Positions 17,051-26,413 of a stretch of DNA of 64,000 bases are shown here, piece after piece. This stretch comes from Frankiales bacterium. Its GTDB lineage: Bacteria > Actinomycetota > Actinomycetes > S36-B12 > CAIYMF01. The position numbers and the translations under genes are program-made. Under the pieces are notes generated by a model. That model saw only the letters and a list, made by a program, of their open reading frames with translations, was not told the origin of the DNA and made no database searches. Location: assembly GCA_016125335.1 (NCBI GenBank), contig WGLY01000017.1, positions 186,001 to 250,000 on the forward strand, given 5' to 3'. Position 1 is the first letter of the stretch, and the number at the start of each line of letters is the position of its first letter.

Positions 17051-18517
17051 TCAGCCGAGCACCTGGACGTCGGCGATGCCGCCCTGGAAGCCCACCGCGG
17101 CCGCGGGCAGGCGGGTGAGGAAGACGACCAGGTAGCGCGTGGTGACCGGCGTCGGGACCCGGATCGTGAGCTGGTTGCCGGCGCCCTTGCTCGTGGCCAT
17201 CTTCGTGAACGTCGTGATCGGCTTGGCCGGGTCGCTGGTGGCGTAGAGGACGAGGTCCGTGCCGTTGCCCACGAGGCGCAGCTTGATGCCCGACACCGGG
17301 CGGGCGATCCCGAGGTCGAGGCTGATGCCCACGCCGCGCTTGGAGCCCATCGTGGGGCTCGAGTAGTGGATGGTCGTCCAGGCGGTGGCCGGGTCCTTGT
17401 CGATCGCGTACTTCAGCTGGCCGGGGTTCTCCGACTTGTTGCCGTACGGGTCGTAGTCGTTGGCCTTGATCACCGGCAGCACCTGGTCGCCGGTGACCAC
17501 CGGCGGCGCGGAGGTGGGCGAGGCGGAGGTCGGCGCGGTAGCCGTGGGCGCGTCCGTGCGCGGGGTGGTGAGGGGGTCGCCGCCGTAGCCGAGCACCATC
17601 GTGGCGCCGAGCAGCGCGAGGCCCACCGCGCTGAGCATCGCCAGCACGACGCCGACCACCCGCACCACGGTGCGCCCCCGTCCGCGCACCGCCGGCGCGG
17701 TGACCGGGATCGCGAGGGCCGAGGACAGGTCCGCGGTGCACTCCTCGGCGCTGGTGTAGTGCGCGAGGCCCTTGGGCGGGGTCGCCGTCTGCAGCGCGCG
17801 GGCGGCGATGAGGTCGAGGTCGGCCGGCACGTCGGCCACCACGAGCCCGGGGGACGGCGTGCGCCCGCCCGGCAGCGGCGGCACGCCGGGCAAGGGGTCG
17901 GACCCGGCGCGCGCTGGCCAGCGCCCGGTGAGGCCGGCGAAGAGCACCGCGCCGACGGCGTGGACGTCGGCGAGGCGCGGCTCGAGGTCCGGCTCGACGC
18001 CGTAGAGCGCCTGGTCGACGCCGAGCCCGCGCACCCGGACCTCCCCGGCGTCGGTGATGATCACCGAGCGCGGCCGCACCCGGCCGTGGGTGACCCCCGC
18101 CGCGTGCGCGGCGCCGAGGTAGCGCGAGACCTCGAGGGCGAGGGCCGCGGCGTCGACGGGCGGCAGCGGGTCGCCGCCGCGGGCGGCGAGGGTCTCGCCC
18201 AGCGTGGTGCCGGTGATCCACTCGGTGACGACGACGAGGCACCCGCACCCCGGGTCCTCCACGATGTCGAGCACGGGCACGGCCCGGCGGTCGCTCACCG
18301 TCGAGGCGGCGATCGCGGCGTCGCGCAGCCGCGCGCAGGTGGGGCTCTCCAGCGGGGTGAGGCGCACGCTGACCGGGCGGTGCAGCCGCTCGTCGGTGGC
18401 CCGCCACAGCGTGGAGCCGTCGGCGTCGGCCACGCGGTCGACGAGCCGGTAGCGGCCGAGCACGAGGTCGTCGGGCGCCGGGACGGGGCGCGGGCCGGCC
18501 TGCCTCGTGTCGGACAT
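17051..18517 (-). CDS. Membrane pseudokinase with C-terminal carbohydrate-binding-like domain (MviN partner)
   Basis: The 488-residue protein has a kinase-like N-domain (about 15-260) with degenerate catalysis. The HRD loop reads VTHGRVRPRSV, the DFG region is VRGLGVD and the strand-3 Lys is missing. One membrane span follows near 280-305 (TVVRVVGVVLAMLSAVGLAL). A Thr/Pro/Ser linker leads to an external beta-rich domain (about 345-488) with KSENPGQLKYAIDKDPATAW and SLDLGIARPVSGIKLRL, resembling F5/8-type carbohydrate-binding folds. Related domains are fused to MurJ in mycobacteria and bind FHA proteins when phosphorylated. TACCCT 7 nt before ATG 18517 supports that start. Confidence 0.85.
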   Translation of the reverse strand: MSDTRQAGPRPVPAPDDLVLGRYRLVDRVADADGSTLWRATDERLHRPVSVRLTPLESPTCARLRDAAIAASTVSDRRAVPVLDIVEDPGCGCLVVVTEWITGTTLGETLAARGGDPLPPVDAAALALEVSRYLGAAHAAGVTHGRVRPRSVIITDAGEVRVRGLGVDQALYGVEPDLEPRLADVHAVGAVLFAGLTGRWPARAGSDPLPGVPPLPGGRTPSPGLVVADVPADLDLIAARALQTATPPKGLAHYTSAEECTADLSSALAIPVTAPAVRGRGRTVVRVVGVVLAMLSAVGLALLGATMVLGYGGDPLTTPRTDAPTATAPTSASPTSAPPVVTGDQVLPVIKANDYDPYGNKSENPGQLKYAIDKDPATAWTTIHYSSPTMGSKRGVGISLDLGIARPVSGIKLRLVGNGTDLVLYATSDPAKPITTFTKMATSKGAGNQLTIRVPTPVTTRYLVVFLTRLPAAAVGFQGGIADVQVLG

Positions 18518-18524
18518 GGTCACC

Positions 18525-18530
18525 AGGGTA
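18525..18530 (-). promoter_or_regulatory. Minus-10 element of the pseudokinase gene, leaderless
   Basis: TACCCT on the minus strand lies exactly 7 nt before ATG 18517. No ribosome site precedes that ATG. Confidence 0.45.
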
Positions 18531-18575
18531 GGTCCGGGTGGTCCGCCGCCCGGTGACCCCCGCCCCGACGCGGCG

Positions 18576-19811
18576 TCAGATCGGGCGAACCGCGCCGATG
18601 AGGCCGTTGAGGTACACCGAGGCCACCTCGACGTGCCCGCCGGTGTGCGGGGCCTGGATCATCAGCCCGTGGCCGATGTAGAGGGCCACGTGGTGGATCG
18701 ACCCGGGGTTGGACAGGTCGTAGGCCCAGAAGAGCAGGTCGCCCGGCTGCAGCTGCGCCAGCGGGACGTGGACGCCGATCTTCCACTGCTCGCGCGAGGT
18801 GCGCGGCAGGTCGCGCCCGGCGGCGCTGAACACCCGCACCATGAGGCTCGAGCAGTCGAACCCGACCGTGCTCGTGGCCGCGCAGGTGCCGTCGGCGAGG
18901 CGGCCGTCGTCGGGTGCCAGCGAGGAGCACCAGCCGGTGGACGGGCCGGAGCGCCCGCCGCCGCCCGCGGAGTACGGCGTCCCCAGCCAGCGCCGGGCGT
19001 CGGTGATCGCCCCGACCGCCCACGGCGTCGCGGGGTTCGCGCTCGCCTCGGCGATCGCGCGGTCGACGGCGCTGTACGCGTCGGCCGGGACGGTCACCGT
19101 CGACCACGGCAGCGTCCCGCGGTAGGCGGCGGCCGCCGCGGCCGCGGCCCGGGCCTCGGCGGCCGCCCGCTCCTGGTCGACCAGCCGGCGCACGGTGGCG
19201 TCGGCGTCGGCGAGCGCCGCCACCGCCTGGGCGTGCAGGTCGGCCGCGCGCCGGGCGATGGCCAGCGCCTTGTCCTCGAGCGCCCGGCGGCGGGCGGTGA
19301 GCAGGGCGAGGTCCGCGCGGGTCGCGGTCGCCTGGGCCACGGCGTCCTGCGCGACGGAGGTGGCGACGATGTCGCCCTGCACCACCGAGCGGACCGCGTT
19401 GATGCGGTCCAGCACGTCGGAGATGTCCTGGCCGTCGAGGATGCTCGCGTAGATCGCGCTCGGGCCGCCGGTCATGTACATCTGGCGGGCCGCGGCGTCG
19501 GTGCGCGCGGCCGCGGCGGCCGCGTCCTGGCGGGTCGCGTCCACCTGCCCCTCGGCCAGGATGAGCCGGGTCACCAGGTCGCCGAGCTCGGTGTTGACGG
19601 CGCCGTAGTCCTCGGCCGCGGCCTCGGACTCGGCCTCGAGCCGGTCCACCTTGGCGCGCAGCACGTCGGCGGCCGCCCGGGCCTTGGCCAGGTCGGTGTC
19701 GGCGCTGGCCCGGCCGCTGCCGCCGAGGTTGCCGCCGGCCACGAGGGCGAGGGCCACCAGCGCGGTGACGACCAGCCGCCGGCGCCCGGGGCGGGCGGGC
19801 GCGGTGCTCAC
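18576..19811 (-). CDS. Secreted NlpC/P60 peptidoglycan endopeptidase
   Basis: NlpC/P60 enzymes cut stem peptides between D-Glu and the diamino acid. The 411-residue protein has an Arg-rich start and a signal peptide (about 10-38, ending SGRASA). A long coiled coil (about 40-230) with LRAKVDRLEAESEAAAEDYG resembles the autoinhibitory RipC/PcsB-type regions. The catalytic domain (about 270-411) has the nucleophile in VGFDCSSLMVRVF, His in SIHHVALYIGHG and a third polar residue in PHTGGHVEV. Its 5' end overlaps the preceding gene's stop (19808-19811), so the two are coupled. The placement between murJ and the pseudokinase is unusual. Confidence 0.93.
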   Translation of the reverse strand: MSTAPARPGRRRLVVTALVALALVAGGNLGGSGRASADTDLAKARAAADVLRAKVDRLEAESEAAAEDYGAVNTELGDLVTRLILAEGQVDATRQDAAAAAARTDAAARQMYMTGGPSAIYASILDGQDISDVLDRINAVRSVVQGDIVATSVAQDAVAQATATRADLALLTARRRALEDKALAIARRAADLHAQAVAALADADATVRRLVDQERAAAEARAAAAAAAAYRGTLPWSTVTVPADAYSAVDRAIAEASANPATPWAVGAITDARRWLGTPYSAGGGGRSGPSTGWCSSLAPDDGRLADGTCAATSTVGFDCSSLMVRVFSAAGRDLPRTSREQWKIGVHVPLAQLQPGDLLFWAYDLSNPGSIHHVALYIGHGLMIQAPHTGGHVEVASVYLNGLIGAVRPI

Positions 19812-20248
19812 AGGGGGTCGCTCGCGGTCGAGTCGGCCTGCGCGACGACGTAGTTCTTGAGCCCCGGGACGTAGGAGGTCACCAGGGTGTGCGCGTCGCG
19901 CCGCAGCTCGACGAACCAGGCGTTGCGGCGCCCGTCGGGCGTCGTGGTCGGCCCCTGCCGCACGACGACGTCCCCGTGCTCCTGGGCGAAGGCGCTCACG
20001 GCGGCGTAGGCCGCGGACTGCCGCCCGGTGGCGTGCAGCGCGTCGCTGCCGGCGCGAGCGGCCGTGGCGGCGTCGTCGCGGACCCGGTACTGCCCCACGA
20101 GCACCGAGAACGAGTCGTAGCCCACCACGCCGAGGATCCCCAGCACGAGCACGAGCTTGACCAGGCTCGTCACCAGGACCACGCCCGCGTCGGAGCGCAG
20201 GCGGCGCGGGTGCGCCGTCACACGGGTGCTCGACCGGACAGTTGCCAC
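19808..20248 (-). CDS. Single-span membrane or exported protein of unknown function
   Basis: The 146-residue product has about 25 basic N-terminal residues and then one hydrophobic segment (VVLVTSLVKLVLVLGILGVV, about 23-45). A predicted external domain of about 100 residues follows, with DDAATAARAGSDALHATGRQ and WFVELRRDAHTLVTSYVPGL. The layout, one N-terminal span followed by a helical stretch, recalls TadE-like or pilin-like proteins, but there is no clear processing site. It is translationally coupled to the NlpC/P60 gene, so it may chaperone or restrain that enzyme (inference). The start is uncertain: GTG at 20248, or a downstream GTG. Confidence 0.65.
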   Translation of the reverse strand: MATVRSSTRVTAHPRRLRSDAGVVLVTSLVKLVLVLGILGVVGYDSFSVLVGQYRVRDDAATAARAGSDALHATGRQSAAYAAVSAFAQEHGDVVVRQGPTTTPDGRRNAWFVELRRDAHTLVTSYVPGLKNYVVAQADSTASDPL

Positions 20249-20354
20249 GCAGGAGACGTCGGCGCGCCGAGAGCCGCGCTTGAGCCGCGCGGGGCCTGCG
20301 ACAGCCCCGGAGTCGCCCGGGCGGAGCAGCGCGGGCGCCGCCGGTCGCGCGACC

Positions 20355-22163
20355 TCAGCGCCCGCGGCCCAGCCGGCGGCGCAGCAGGGCGAGGGCCTCG
20401 GTGACCTCGCCGATGCGCAGCAGGGTGGCCGCGCCGAGGTAGGTCATGAGGCCCAGGGAGCCCACGACGGCGATGTCGGCCAGCGCGTGCAGCCGCCCGG
20501 TGCCGGTGAGCGCGCCGCCGACCAGCCGCTGGACGGCGACCATCACGACCAGCATGGCGGCCCCGGCGAGCGCCATGCGGGCCAGCGCCCCGACCGTGCG
20601 CCGGGTCTGGAGCCCGCCGAGCCGGCGGGAGAGCACCCGCCAGGCGAGCACGAGCGTGAGCCAGTACGACAGCGAGTAGCCCAGGGCCAGGGCCAGCAGC
20701 CCGAACGAGGCGTCGGACACGCTCGTGGCCCACCGGAACAGCGGGTAGGCGAACGCCAGGTAGAGCACGTTGAGCACCACGGTGACCCAGAACGCGGTGA
20801 GGGTCAGCTCGAGGGCGTACCAGCCCCGCAGCACGATGTAGTACAGCGTGAAGGGCAGCAGGCCGAGGGCGAGCACGGAGGCGACGCTGCCGGTGAGCTC
20901 GGCCTCCGCCGCGCTGGTGGCGCCGTAGCCGAGGAGCAGCAGGCCGGCCTGGGTGCCGAGCACCACCAGGCCCACGGCCGAGGGGACGATGAGCGCGGAC
21001 ACCGACCGCATGCCGCCGGCGATGTCGGCCGCGAGCCCGGTGTAGTCGTGGGCGTGCGCCGCCCGGCTCATGCGCGGCAGCAGCGCCGCGACCACCGACA
21101 CGGTGATCACCGAGTGCGGCAGCACGAAGATCAGGTGGGCGTTGGTGTACGACGTGAGGCCGCCGGCGGTGGTGCCGTTCTGCTGGGCCACGATGTTGGC
21201 GGTGGTGGCCAGCCGCACGATCACGACGTAGGCGAGCTGGTTCACCAGCACCAGCGCGATGGTCCAGAAGGCCAGGCCGCCGGCGGTCGACAGGCCCGCG
21301 CCGCGCCAGTCGAAGCGCGGCCGCCACACGTAGCGCGCCCGCACCAGCACCGGCACCAGCACGAGCGCCTGCACCGCGACGCCGAGGGTGGTGCCGATGC
21401 CGAGCAGCGCCACCTGCCCGGGCGGGATCGTGGTGGCGCCCAGGCGCGCCGGCCCGGCCACGACGATGAACAGCAGGAACGTCGCGATGGCCACGACGTT
21501 GTTGGCCAGCGGCGCGAACATGGGGGCGCCGAAGCGGCCGCGCGCGTTGAGCACCTGCGAGAACATCGTGTAGACGCCGTAGAAGAAGATCTGCGGCAGG
21601 CAGAACCGGGCGAACGCCGTCGCGAGGTCGACGTCGCTGGCCGACGCCGACGAGCTGGCGTAGATGCCGACGATCCACGGGGCGATCACGACCGCCACCA
21701 CCGACACCACGAGCAGCGCGGTGCCCACGAGGGTGATGAGCCGGTCGGCGTAGGCCTGGCCGTCGTCGCCGTCGTCCTTCATGTGCCGGACGAGCTCGGG
21801 GATGAAGACCGCGTTGAGCGCGCCGCCGATCACGAGGATGTAGACGACGTTGGGCAGCGTGTTGCCGAGGCTGAACGCGTCGGACACGATCCCGGCGCCG
21901 AGGGCCGAGGCGAGCGCGACGCCGCGCAGCACGCCGCCGAGCCGCGAGGCGACGGTGCCCACGCCCATGACGGCGCTCGAGCGCAGCACGCTCGAGCTCG
22001 AGCCCGCGGGGACGGACTCCGACGTCGCGTCCGCGCCGCCGTCGGAGGCGACGTCGCCCGCGAGCTCCTCGCCCAGGCTCTCGGCGAGCTCCCCGCGGGC
22101 GTCGCCGCCGGGGTCGCGCGGGGCGGCGCCGGCCGCGGGCACGCCGCCGTCGGCGTCAGGCAT
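20355..22163 (-). CDS. murJ: Lipid II flippase MurJ (MviN)
   Basis: MurJ moves lipid-linked peptidoglycan precursor across the membrane. The 602-residue protein has an acidic cytoplasmic N-terminus of about 60 residues and then about 14 membrane spans. Family motifs include SRLGGVLRGVALASALGAG, ALNAVFIPELVRHM and the basic segment RARYVWRPRFDWRG. Unlike mycobacterial MviN it ends right after the last span (LGRGR) and carries no pseudokinase; that function is a separate gene 1.8 kb downstream. The start overlaps the DUF6049 gene by 8 bp. Confidence 0.94.
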   Translation of the reverse strand: MPDADGGVPAAGAAPRDPGGDARGELAESLGEELAGDVASDGGADATSESVPAGSSSSVLRSSAVMGVGTVASRLGGVLRGVALASALGAGIVSDAFSLGNTLPNVVYILVIGGALNAVFIPELVRHMKDDGDDGQAYADRLITLVGTALLVVSVVAVVIAPWIVGIYASSSASASDVDLATAFARFCLPQIFFYGVYTMFSQVLNARGRFGAPMFAPLANNVVAIATFLLFIVVAGPARLGATTIPPGQVALLGIGTTLGVAVQALVLVPVLVRARYVWRPRFDWRGAGLSTAGGLAFWTIALVLVNQLAYVVIVRLATTANIVAQQNGTTAGGLTSYTNAHLIFVLPHSVITVSVVAALLPRMSRAAHAHDYTGLAADIAGGMRSVSALIVPSAVGLVVLGTQAGLLLLGYGATSAAEAELTGSVASVLALGLLPFTLYYIVLRGWYALELTLTAFWVTVVLNVLYLAFAYPLFRWATSVSDASFGLLALALGYSLSYWLTLVLAWRVLSRRLGGLQTRRTVGALARMALAGAAMLVVMVAVQRLVGGALTGTGRLHALADIAVVGSLGLMTYLGAATLLRIGEVTEALALLRRRLGRGR

Positions 22164-24351
22164 TCGTGCCCTCCTCCCCGGTGCCGGGCCCGTCGGCCGC
22201 TGCCGCGGACGGGCGACGCCGGCGCACGAAGTTGATGCCGAGCAGCACCACGAGCACCCCGAACAGCCCGCCCACGACCCACTGGGCCGCGCGCGCGTAC
22301 GCCGCGGAGCGCACCTCGGTCCGGGTGATGCTGCCGAAGCGCTGCCCCTCGGGCGTCACGAGCATGATGTCGACCGAGACCGACCCCGTCCCGAGGACGC
22401 GCGCGGTGACCTCGAGGGTCTGCTTCTCCCCCGGCTCGATGGTGATCGGCGGGACGTCGGTGGCCACGAACCGGGTGGATGGCGTCCCGGTGAGCCGCAC
22501 GCCCACGCGGGCGGGCCGGTCGAGGTCGTTGGCGACGGTGACCGGGATGACGCCGGAGTCCCCGGGCAGGGTCACCGGCGCGCGCGAGAGCACGTGCACC
22601 TGCTCCACCTGCGCGTCGATCTGCGAGCGCACCCCGCCGAGCAGCCGGGCGCCCACCACGCGGTCCGAGCGCCAGGCGCTGGACTCGGTGCGGGTGAGGG
22701 CCTCCTCGTAGCCGGCCGTGCTCGTCGCGGCGGTGTCGGGCGCGACGTCGCGCAGGCCGGCGAGGGTGGAGCGGGTGCCGGACACGGCGGCCAGGTAGCC
22801 GGGCGGCAGCTCGGCGTCCCTCGCCGCGGCGGGGTAGTCGGCCCGGGCCCGCGGGGTGTCGCTGGCCGGGGTGGCCGTGAGGGTGGCGAGGGACTCGGGT
22901 CGCTCCCAGGGCGAGGCGGCGAGCGCGGCGACGAGGTCGCGCGTGGCGTGGCCCACCGGCGACCACCGGGTGTCCGGCGCGATCACGAGGGTGCGCGGGG
23001 TGCCGGGCAGCTCGAGCGTGGTCATCGCGATCTCGGCGAGCGTGGCCTGGCGGCGCACCACGGGGTTGCGCGTGGTCGGGTCGCCGCGCCGCCCCGGGGC
23101 CGCGACCAGGTCGGACACCGTGGCGTCGGCGACCGCGGCGCGCAGCGGCGAGCCGCCGGTGGCGAGGTCGACCGAACCGGACGGCGTGTAGCCGACGGCC
23201 GGCGAGGGCGGCAGCGCCGTCGACGAGAGCACCACCACGCGGGAGCCGGCCGCCCGCAGCACGTCGAGCGTGCCGTCGTCGGCCAGGCCGCCGGCCGGCC
23301 ACGCCAGCCCGCCGCCCACCGGCGTGCTGAGCAGGGCGGGGAGCACGTCGCGCGCCGTGGTTGCCGCGAGGGCGATGTCGACGTCGAGGCCGGCCCGGTG
23401 CAGGGCCACGACGTCGGGGTCGGCGTAGGCCGACGCCGTCACCTCGGCCGTGGCGGTCAGCGTCTGGAGCCGGCGCAGCCACTCCGCCGCGTCGTGCGCG
23501 CCGGTGCCCGGCTTCTCGGTGCCGTCGGGGGCGCGCACGACGTAGCCGTCGGCCATGTCCTGGAGCGACTGCACGAGGGCCGGGTCGATCACCCACGACA
23601 CCGCGCTCGGGGCCGTCTCGGCGGCGTCGAGCAGGTGGCTGAGGCGCCCGGTGGGCGCCACCTCGGTGGCGAGGTGGTCGTCGAGGAAGACGCCGTCCTG
23701 CAGGCGCGAGGGGGCCGAGGTGAGCGGGAAGAGCCACACCACCGGCGTGGGGCTCACCTGCCCGGGGTCCGGGAACCAGGGCAGGAACGCGCGGGTGAGG
23801 CCGGTCTGCACCTCGCCCTGCGAGGACCCGGCGACGGTGCCCAGCGACTCCACCACGAGCACCACCACCTCGGGGGTGTGCTCGGGCAGGCCGAGGGAGT
23901 CCAGGGCCACGTGCAGGGTGAAGCGGCGGGCCTGCCCCGGGGCGAGGGTGTCGGCCACCGCCGTGCGGGTGGCCTCGACCGCGATGCCGGTGCGGCCGGC
24001 GTCGCCGGCGAGGATCTGCGGGATCTCGGCGCGGGCGCGCACCGGCGTGGGCGACAGGCGCAGGCGCACCGCGACGCCGCTGACCTCGCTGCTCGAGGTG
24101 TTGCGCACCACCCCCTGGATCACCAGGGTGTCGCCGGGCGCGGGCACCACCGGCTCCAGCGAGGTCAGCGAGACCGGCACCGGGTCGCTCGCGGCGGCCG
24201 CGCGGGCCACGACGGGCGCGCCCGCGGGGTGCACGGCGGCCGGGTGCGCCGCGGCGGCGCGCGGGGCGAGCGGGACGGCGACGGCGAGCGCCGCCGCGAG
24301 CACCGCCCCCACCGCTGCCCGCGCGCCGAGCCGCGCGGGGCGCCGGCTCAT
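22156..24351 (-). CDS. DUF6049 family secreted/membrane-anchored protein
   Basis: This 731-residue protein lies directly upstream of murJ, as its homologues do in Actinobacteria. It has a signal peptide (about 1-37, [20 protein letters not shown]). Beta-sandwich-like regions include [20 protein letters not shown] and a later [20 protein letters not shown] domain. A central part carries [21 protein letters not shown] single C-terminal span ([20 protein letters not shown]) is followed by a basic tail. Most of the chain is therefore extracytoplasmic. Its job is unknown; its constant link with MurJ suggests a role in envelope assembly. It is coupled to NUDIX upstream by ATGA. Confidence 0.87.
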   Translation of the reverse strand: MSRRPARLGARAAVGAVLAAALAVAVPLAPRAAAAHPAAVHPAGAPVVARAAAASDPVPVSLTSLEPVVPAPGDTLVIQGVVRNTSSSEVSGVAVRLRLSPTPVRARAEIPQILAGDAGRTGIAVEATRTAVADTLAPGQARRFTLHVALDSLGLPEHTPEVVVLVVESLGTVAGSSQGEVQTGLTRAFLPWFPDPGQVSPTPVVWLFPLTSAPSRLQDGVFLDDHLATEVAPTGRLSHLLDAAETAPSAVSWVIDPALVQSLQDMADGYVVRAPDGTEKPGTGAHDAAEWLRRLQTLTATAEVTASAYADPDVVALHRAGLDVDIALAATTARDVLPALLSTPVGGGLAWPAGGLADDGTLDVLRAAGSRVVVLSSTALPPSPAVGYTPSGSVDLATGGSPLRAAVADATVSDLVAAPGRRGDPTTRNPVVRRQATLAEIAMTTLELPGTPRTLVIAPDTRWSPVGHATRDLVAALAASPWERPESLATLTATPASDTPRARADYPAAARDAELPPGYLAAVSGTRSTLAGLRDVAPDTAATSTAGYEEALTRTESSAWRSDRVVGARLLGGVRSQIDAQVEQVHVLSRAPVTLPGDSGVIPVTVANDLDRPARVGVRLTGTPSTRFVATDVPPITIEPGEKQTLEVTARVLGTGSVSVDIMLVTPEGQRFGSITRTEVRSAAYARAAQWVVGGLFGVLVVLLGINFVRRRRPSAAAADGPGTGEEGTNA

Positions 24352-24887
24352 CCGGCGGTGCCGGTGGGGCCGGGCCCGGCGTCGCCGTCGTGCGCGGCGA
24401 GCAGGCCGTCGACCTGGGCGATCAGCCGGCGCTCGTCGGCGTAGGCGAGCACCCCGGTGACCTCGCCGAGCGGCACCCAGGCCACCTCGACGACCTCGAC
24501 GTCCTCGTCGCTGAGCTCGCCGCCGCAGGCCTCGAGCAGGAAGTGGTGCACCGTCTTGTGCACGCGGCGCTGGTCGGCGACGAACCAGAAGTCGATCACG
24601 CCGAGGGGCGCGAGCACCCGGCCGCGGATGCCGGTCTCCTCCTCGACCTCCCGCACCGCGGCGTCCTCGGGGGTCTCGCCGGGCTCGATGTGGCCCTTGG
24701 GCAGCGACCACACGAGGCGCCCGCGCCGGTCGTGCCGGGCGATCAGGGCCGCTCGGGCCACCGGCCCGGAGCGGTCCACCACGAGGCCGCCGGCGCTGGT
24801 CTCGTCGACGCGCTGGAGCCGGCCCGAGCCGGCCGGCGGGCCCGACCTGCCCCCCGCGGGGGGCGCGGGACGGGGGACCTCGGGCAT
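24348..24887 (-). CDS. NUDIX hydrolase
   Basis: The 179-residue protein carries a complete Nudix box: G-x5-E-x7-REVEEETGI, beginning at [14 protein letters not shown] near residue 72, within a strand-rich fold starting [18 protein letters not shown] enzymes cleave nucleoside diphosphates linked to other groups; the substrate cannot be inferred. The gene is the first of the minus-strand NUDIX-DUF6049-murJ operon and is divergent from pcnA. A TATCCT hexamer 6 nt before the ATG suggests leaderless transcription. A Pro/Gly-rich N-terminal 25 residues precede the fold. Confidence 0.92.
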   Translation of the reverse strand: MPEVPRPAPPAGGRSGPPAGSGRLQRVDETSAGGLVVDRSGPVARAALIARHDRRGRLVWSLPKGHIEPGETPEDAAVREVEEETGIRGRVLAPLGVIDFWFVADQRRVHKTVHHFLLEACGGELSDEDVEVVEVAWVPLGEVTGVLAYADERRLIAQVDGLLAAHDGDAGPGPTGTAG

Positions 24888-24893
24888 ACGGCG

Positions 24894-24899
24894 AGGATA
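24894..24899 (-). promoter_or_regulatory. Minus-10 element of the NUDIX-DUF6049-murJ operon, leaderless
   Basis: TATCCT on the minus strand ends 6 nt before ATG 24887. It faces the pcnA element within a 44-bp divergent gap. Confidence 0.55.
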
Positions 24900-24917
24900 G
24901 CCGCGCCCCGGGACGCC

Positions 24918-24923
24918 TAGGCT
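24918..24923 (+). promoter_or_regulatory. Minus-10 element of pcnA, leaderless
   Basis: TAGGCT ends 8 nt before the pcnA GTG, and there is no ribosome site in the gap. Confidence 0.55.
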
Positions 24924-24931
24924 GTCGCGAC

Positions 24932-26410
24932 GTGCCCACCGACCCCGCCACGCCCGCCGGCCGCGGCGACCTCGACCCCGGCCGCGCGCTCGCCGCGCTC
25001 GCCGAGGCCGCGGGGCCCGCGCTGGAGCTCGGCCGCCGGTTCGCCGCGGCCGGGAACGAGGCGGCGCTGGTGGGCGGACCGGTGCGCGACGCCCTGCTCG
25101 GCCGTCCGATCACCGACCTCGACCTGACCACCGACGCGCGCCCCGAGCGCGTGCTGGAGGTGGTGCGCGGCTGGGCCGACGCCGTGTGGGAGGTCGGCAT
25201 CAAGTTCGGCACCGTGGGCGTGCGCAAGGGCGACCACATGCTCGAGGTGACGACGTACCGGGCCGAGGTCTACGACCGCGGCTCGCGCAAGCCCGAGGTC
25301 ACCTACGGCGACTCGCTCGCCGCCGACCTCGTGCGCCGCGACTTCACCGTCAACGCGATGGCCGTCACCCTGCCCGGGCTGGAGCTGGTCGACCTGCACC
25401 ACGGCGTCGACGACCTGCGTGCGGGGGTGCTGCGCACGCCCGGGCCGCCCGAGGTCTCGTTCGGCGACGACCCCCTGCGCATGATGCGCGCGGCCCGGTT
25501 CGCCGCCACCCTCGGCCTCGCGGTGGCGCCCGAGGTCGTGGAGGCCATGTCCGCGATGTACGGCCGGCTGGCCATCGTGTCGGCCGAGCGCGTGCGCGAC
25601 GAGCTGGTCAAGCTCGTGCTCGGCGCCGATCCGCGGGCGGGGCTGACCCTGCTGGTGGGCACCGGGCTGGCCTCGCTCGTGCTGCCCGAGCTGCCGGCGC
25701 TCGCGCTCGAGGTCGACGAGCACCACCGCCACAAGGACGTCTACGAGCACACCCTCACCGTGCTCGAGCGGGCGATCGACCTCGAGACCTCGCACGAGCC
25801 GGTGTCCGGTCCGGACTTCGTGCTGCGCTTCGCCGCGCTCATGCACGACGTCGGCAAGCCGCGCACCCGCCGCTTCGAGGACGACGGCCGCGTCTCGTTC
25901 CACCACCACGAGGCGGTGGGCGCGCGGATGACGCGCAAGCGCATGGAGACGCTGCGCTTCTCCCACGACGAGATCGACGCGGTCTCACGGCTGGTGGAGC
26001 TGCACCTGCGCTTCCACGGCTACGGCGACGGCGAGTGGACCGACAGCGCCGTGCGCCGCTACGTCCGCGACGCCGGCGACCTGCTGCCGCGGCTGCACAA
26101 GCTCACCCGGGCGGACTGCACCACGCGCAACCGGCGCAAGGCCGAGCGCCTCGCCCGCACCTACGACGAGCTCGAGGAGCGCATCGCCCGGCTCTCGGAG
26201 CAGGAGGAGCTCGCCGCGATCCGGCCCGCCCTCGACGGCAACCGCATCATGGCGGTGCTCGGCATCCCGCCCGGCCGCGACGTGGGCGCGGCGTACTCGA
26301 TGCTGCTCGAGCTGCGGCTCGACCGCGGGCCGATGAGCGAGGAGGACGCCGAGGCCGCCCTGCTGGCGTGGTGGGCCGAGCGCGGCGGCGCCCAGCAGGC
26401 CGACGCGTAG
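24932..26410 (+). CDS. pcnA: CCA tRNA nucleotidyltransferase
   Basis: The enzyme adds or repairs the 3'-CCA of tRNAs. The 492-residue protein has the class II head motif [20 protein letters not shown] with catalytic DLDLTTDA, and [11 protein letters not shown]. It continues with [16 protein letters not shown], and then an HD domain with [20 protein letters not shown]. The size and HD domain fit actinobacterial CCA-adding enzymes. It is divergent from the NUDIX-murJ operon and convergent with the YihY gene, only 3 bp away. Confidence 0.95.
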   Translation: MPTDPATPAGRGDLDPGRALAALAEAAGPALELGRRFAAAGNEAALVGGPVRDALLGRPITDLDLTTDARPERVLEVVRGWADAVWEVGIKFGTVGVRKGDHMLEVTTYRAEVYDRGSRKPEVTYGDSLAADLVRRDFTVNAMAVTLPGLELVDLHHGVDDLRAGVLRTPGPPEVSFGDDPLRMMRAARFAATLGLAVAPEVVEAMSAMYGRLAIVSAERVRDELVKLVLGADPRAGLTLLVGTGLASLVLPELPALALEVDEHHRHKDVYEHTLTVLERAIDLETSHEPVSGPDFVLRFAALMHDVGKPRTRRFEDDGRVSFHHHEAVGARMTRKRMETLRFSHDEIDAVSRLVELHLRFHGYGDGEWTDSAVRRYVRDAGDLLPRLHKLTRADCTTRNRRKAERLARTYDELEERIARLSEQEELAAIRPALDGNRIMAVLGIPPGRDVGAAYSMLLELRLDRGPMSEEDAEAALLAWWAERGGAQQADA

Positions 26411-26413
26411 CGG

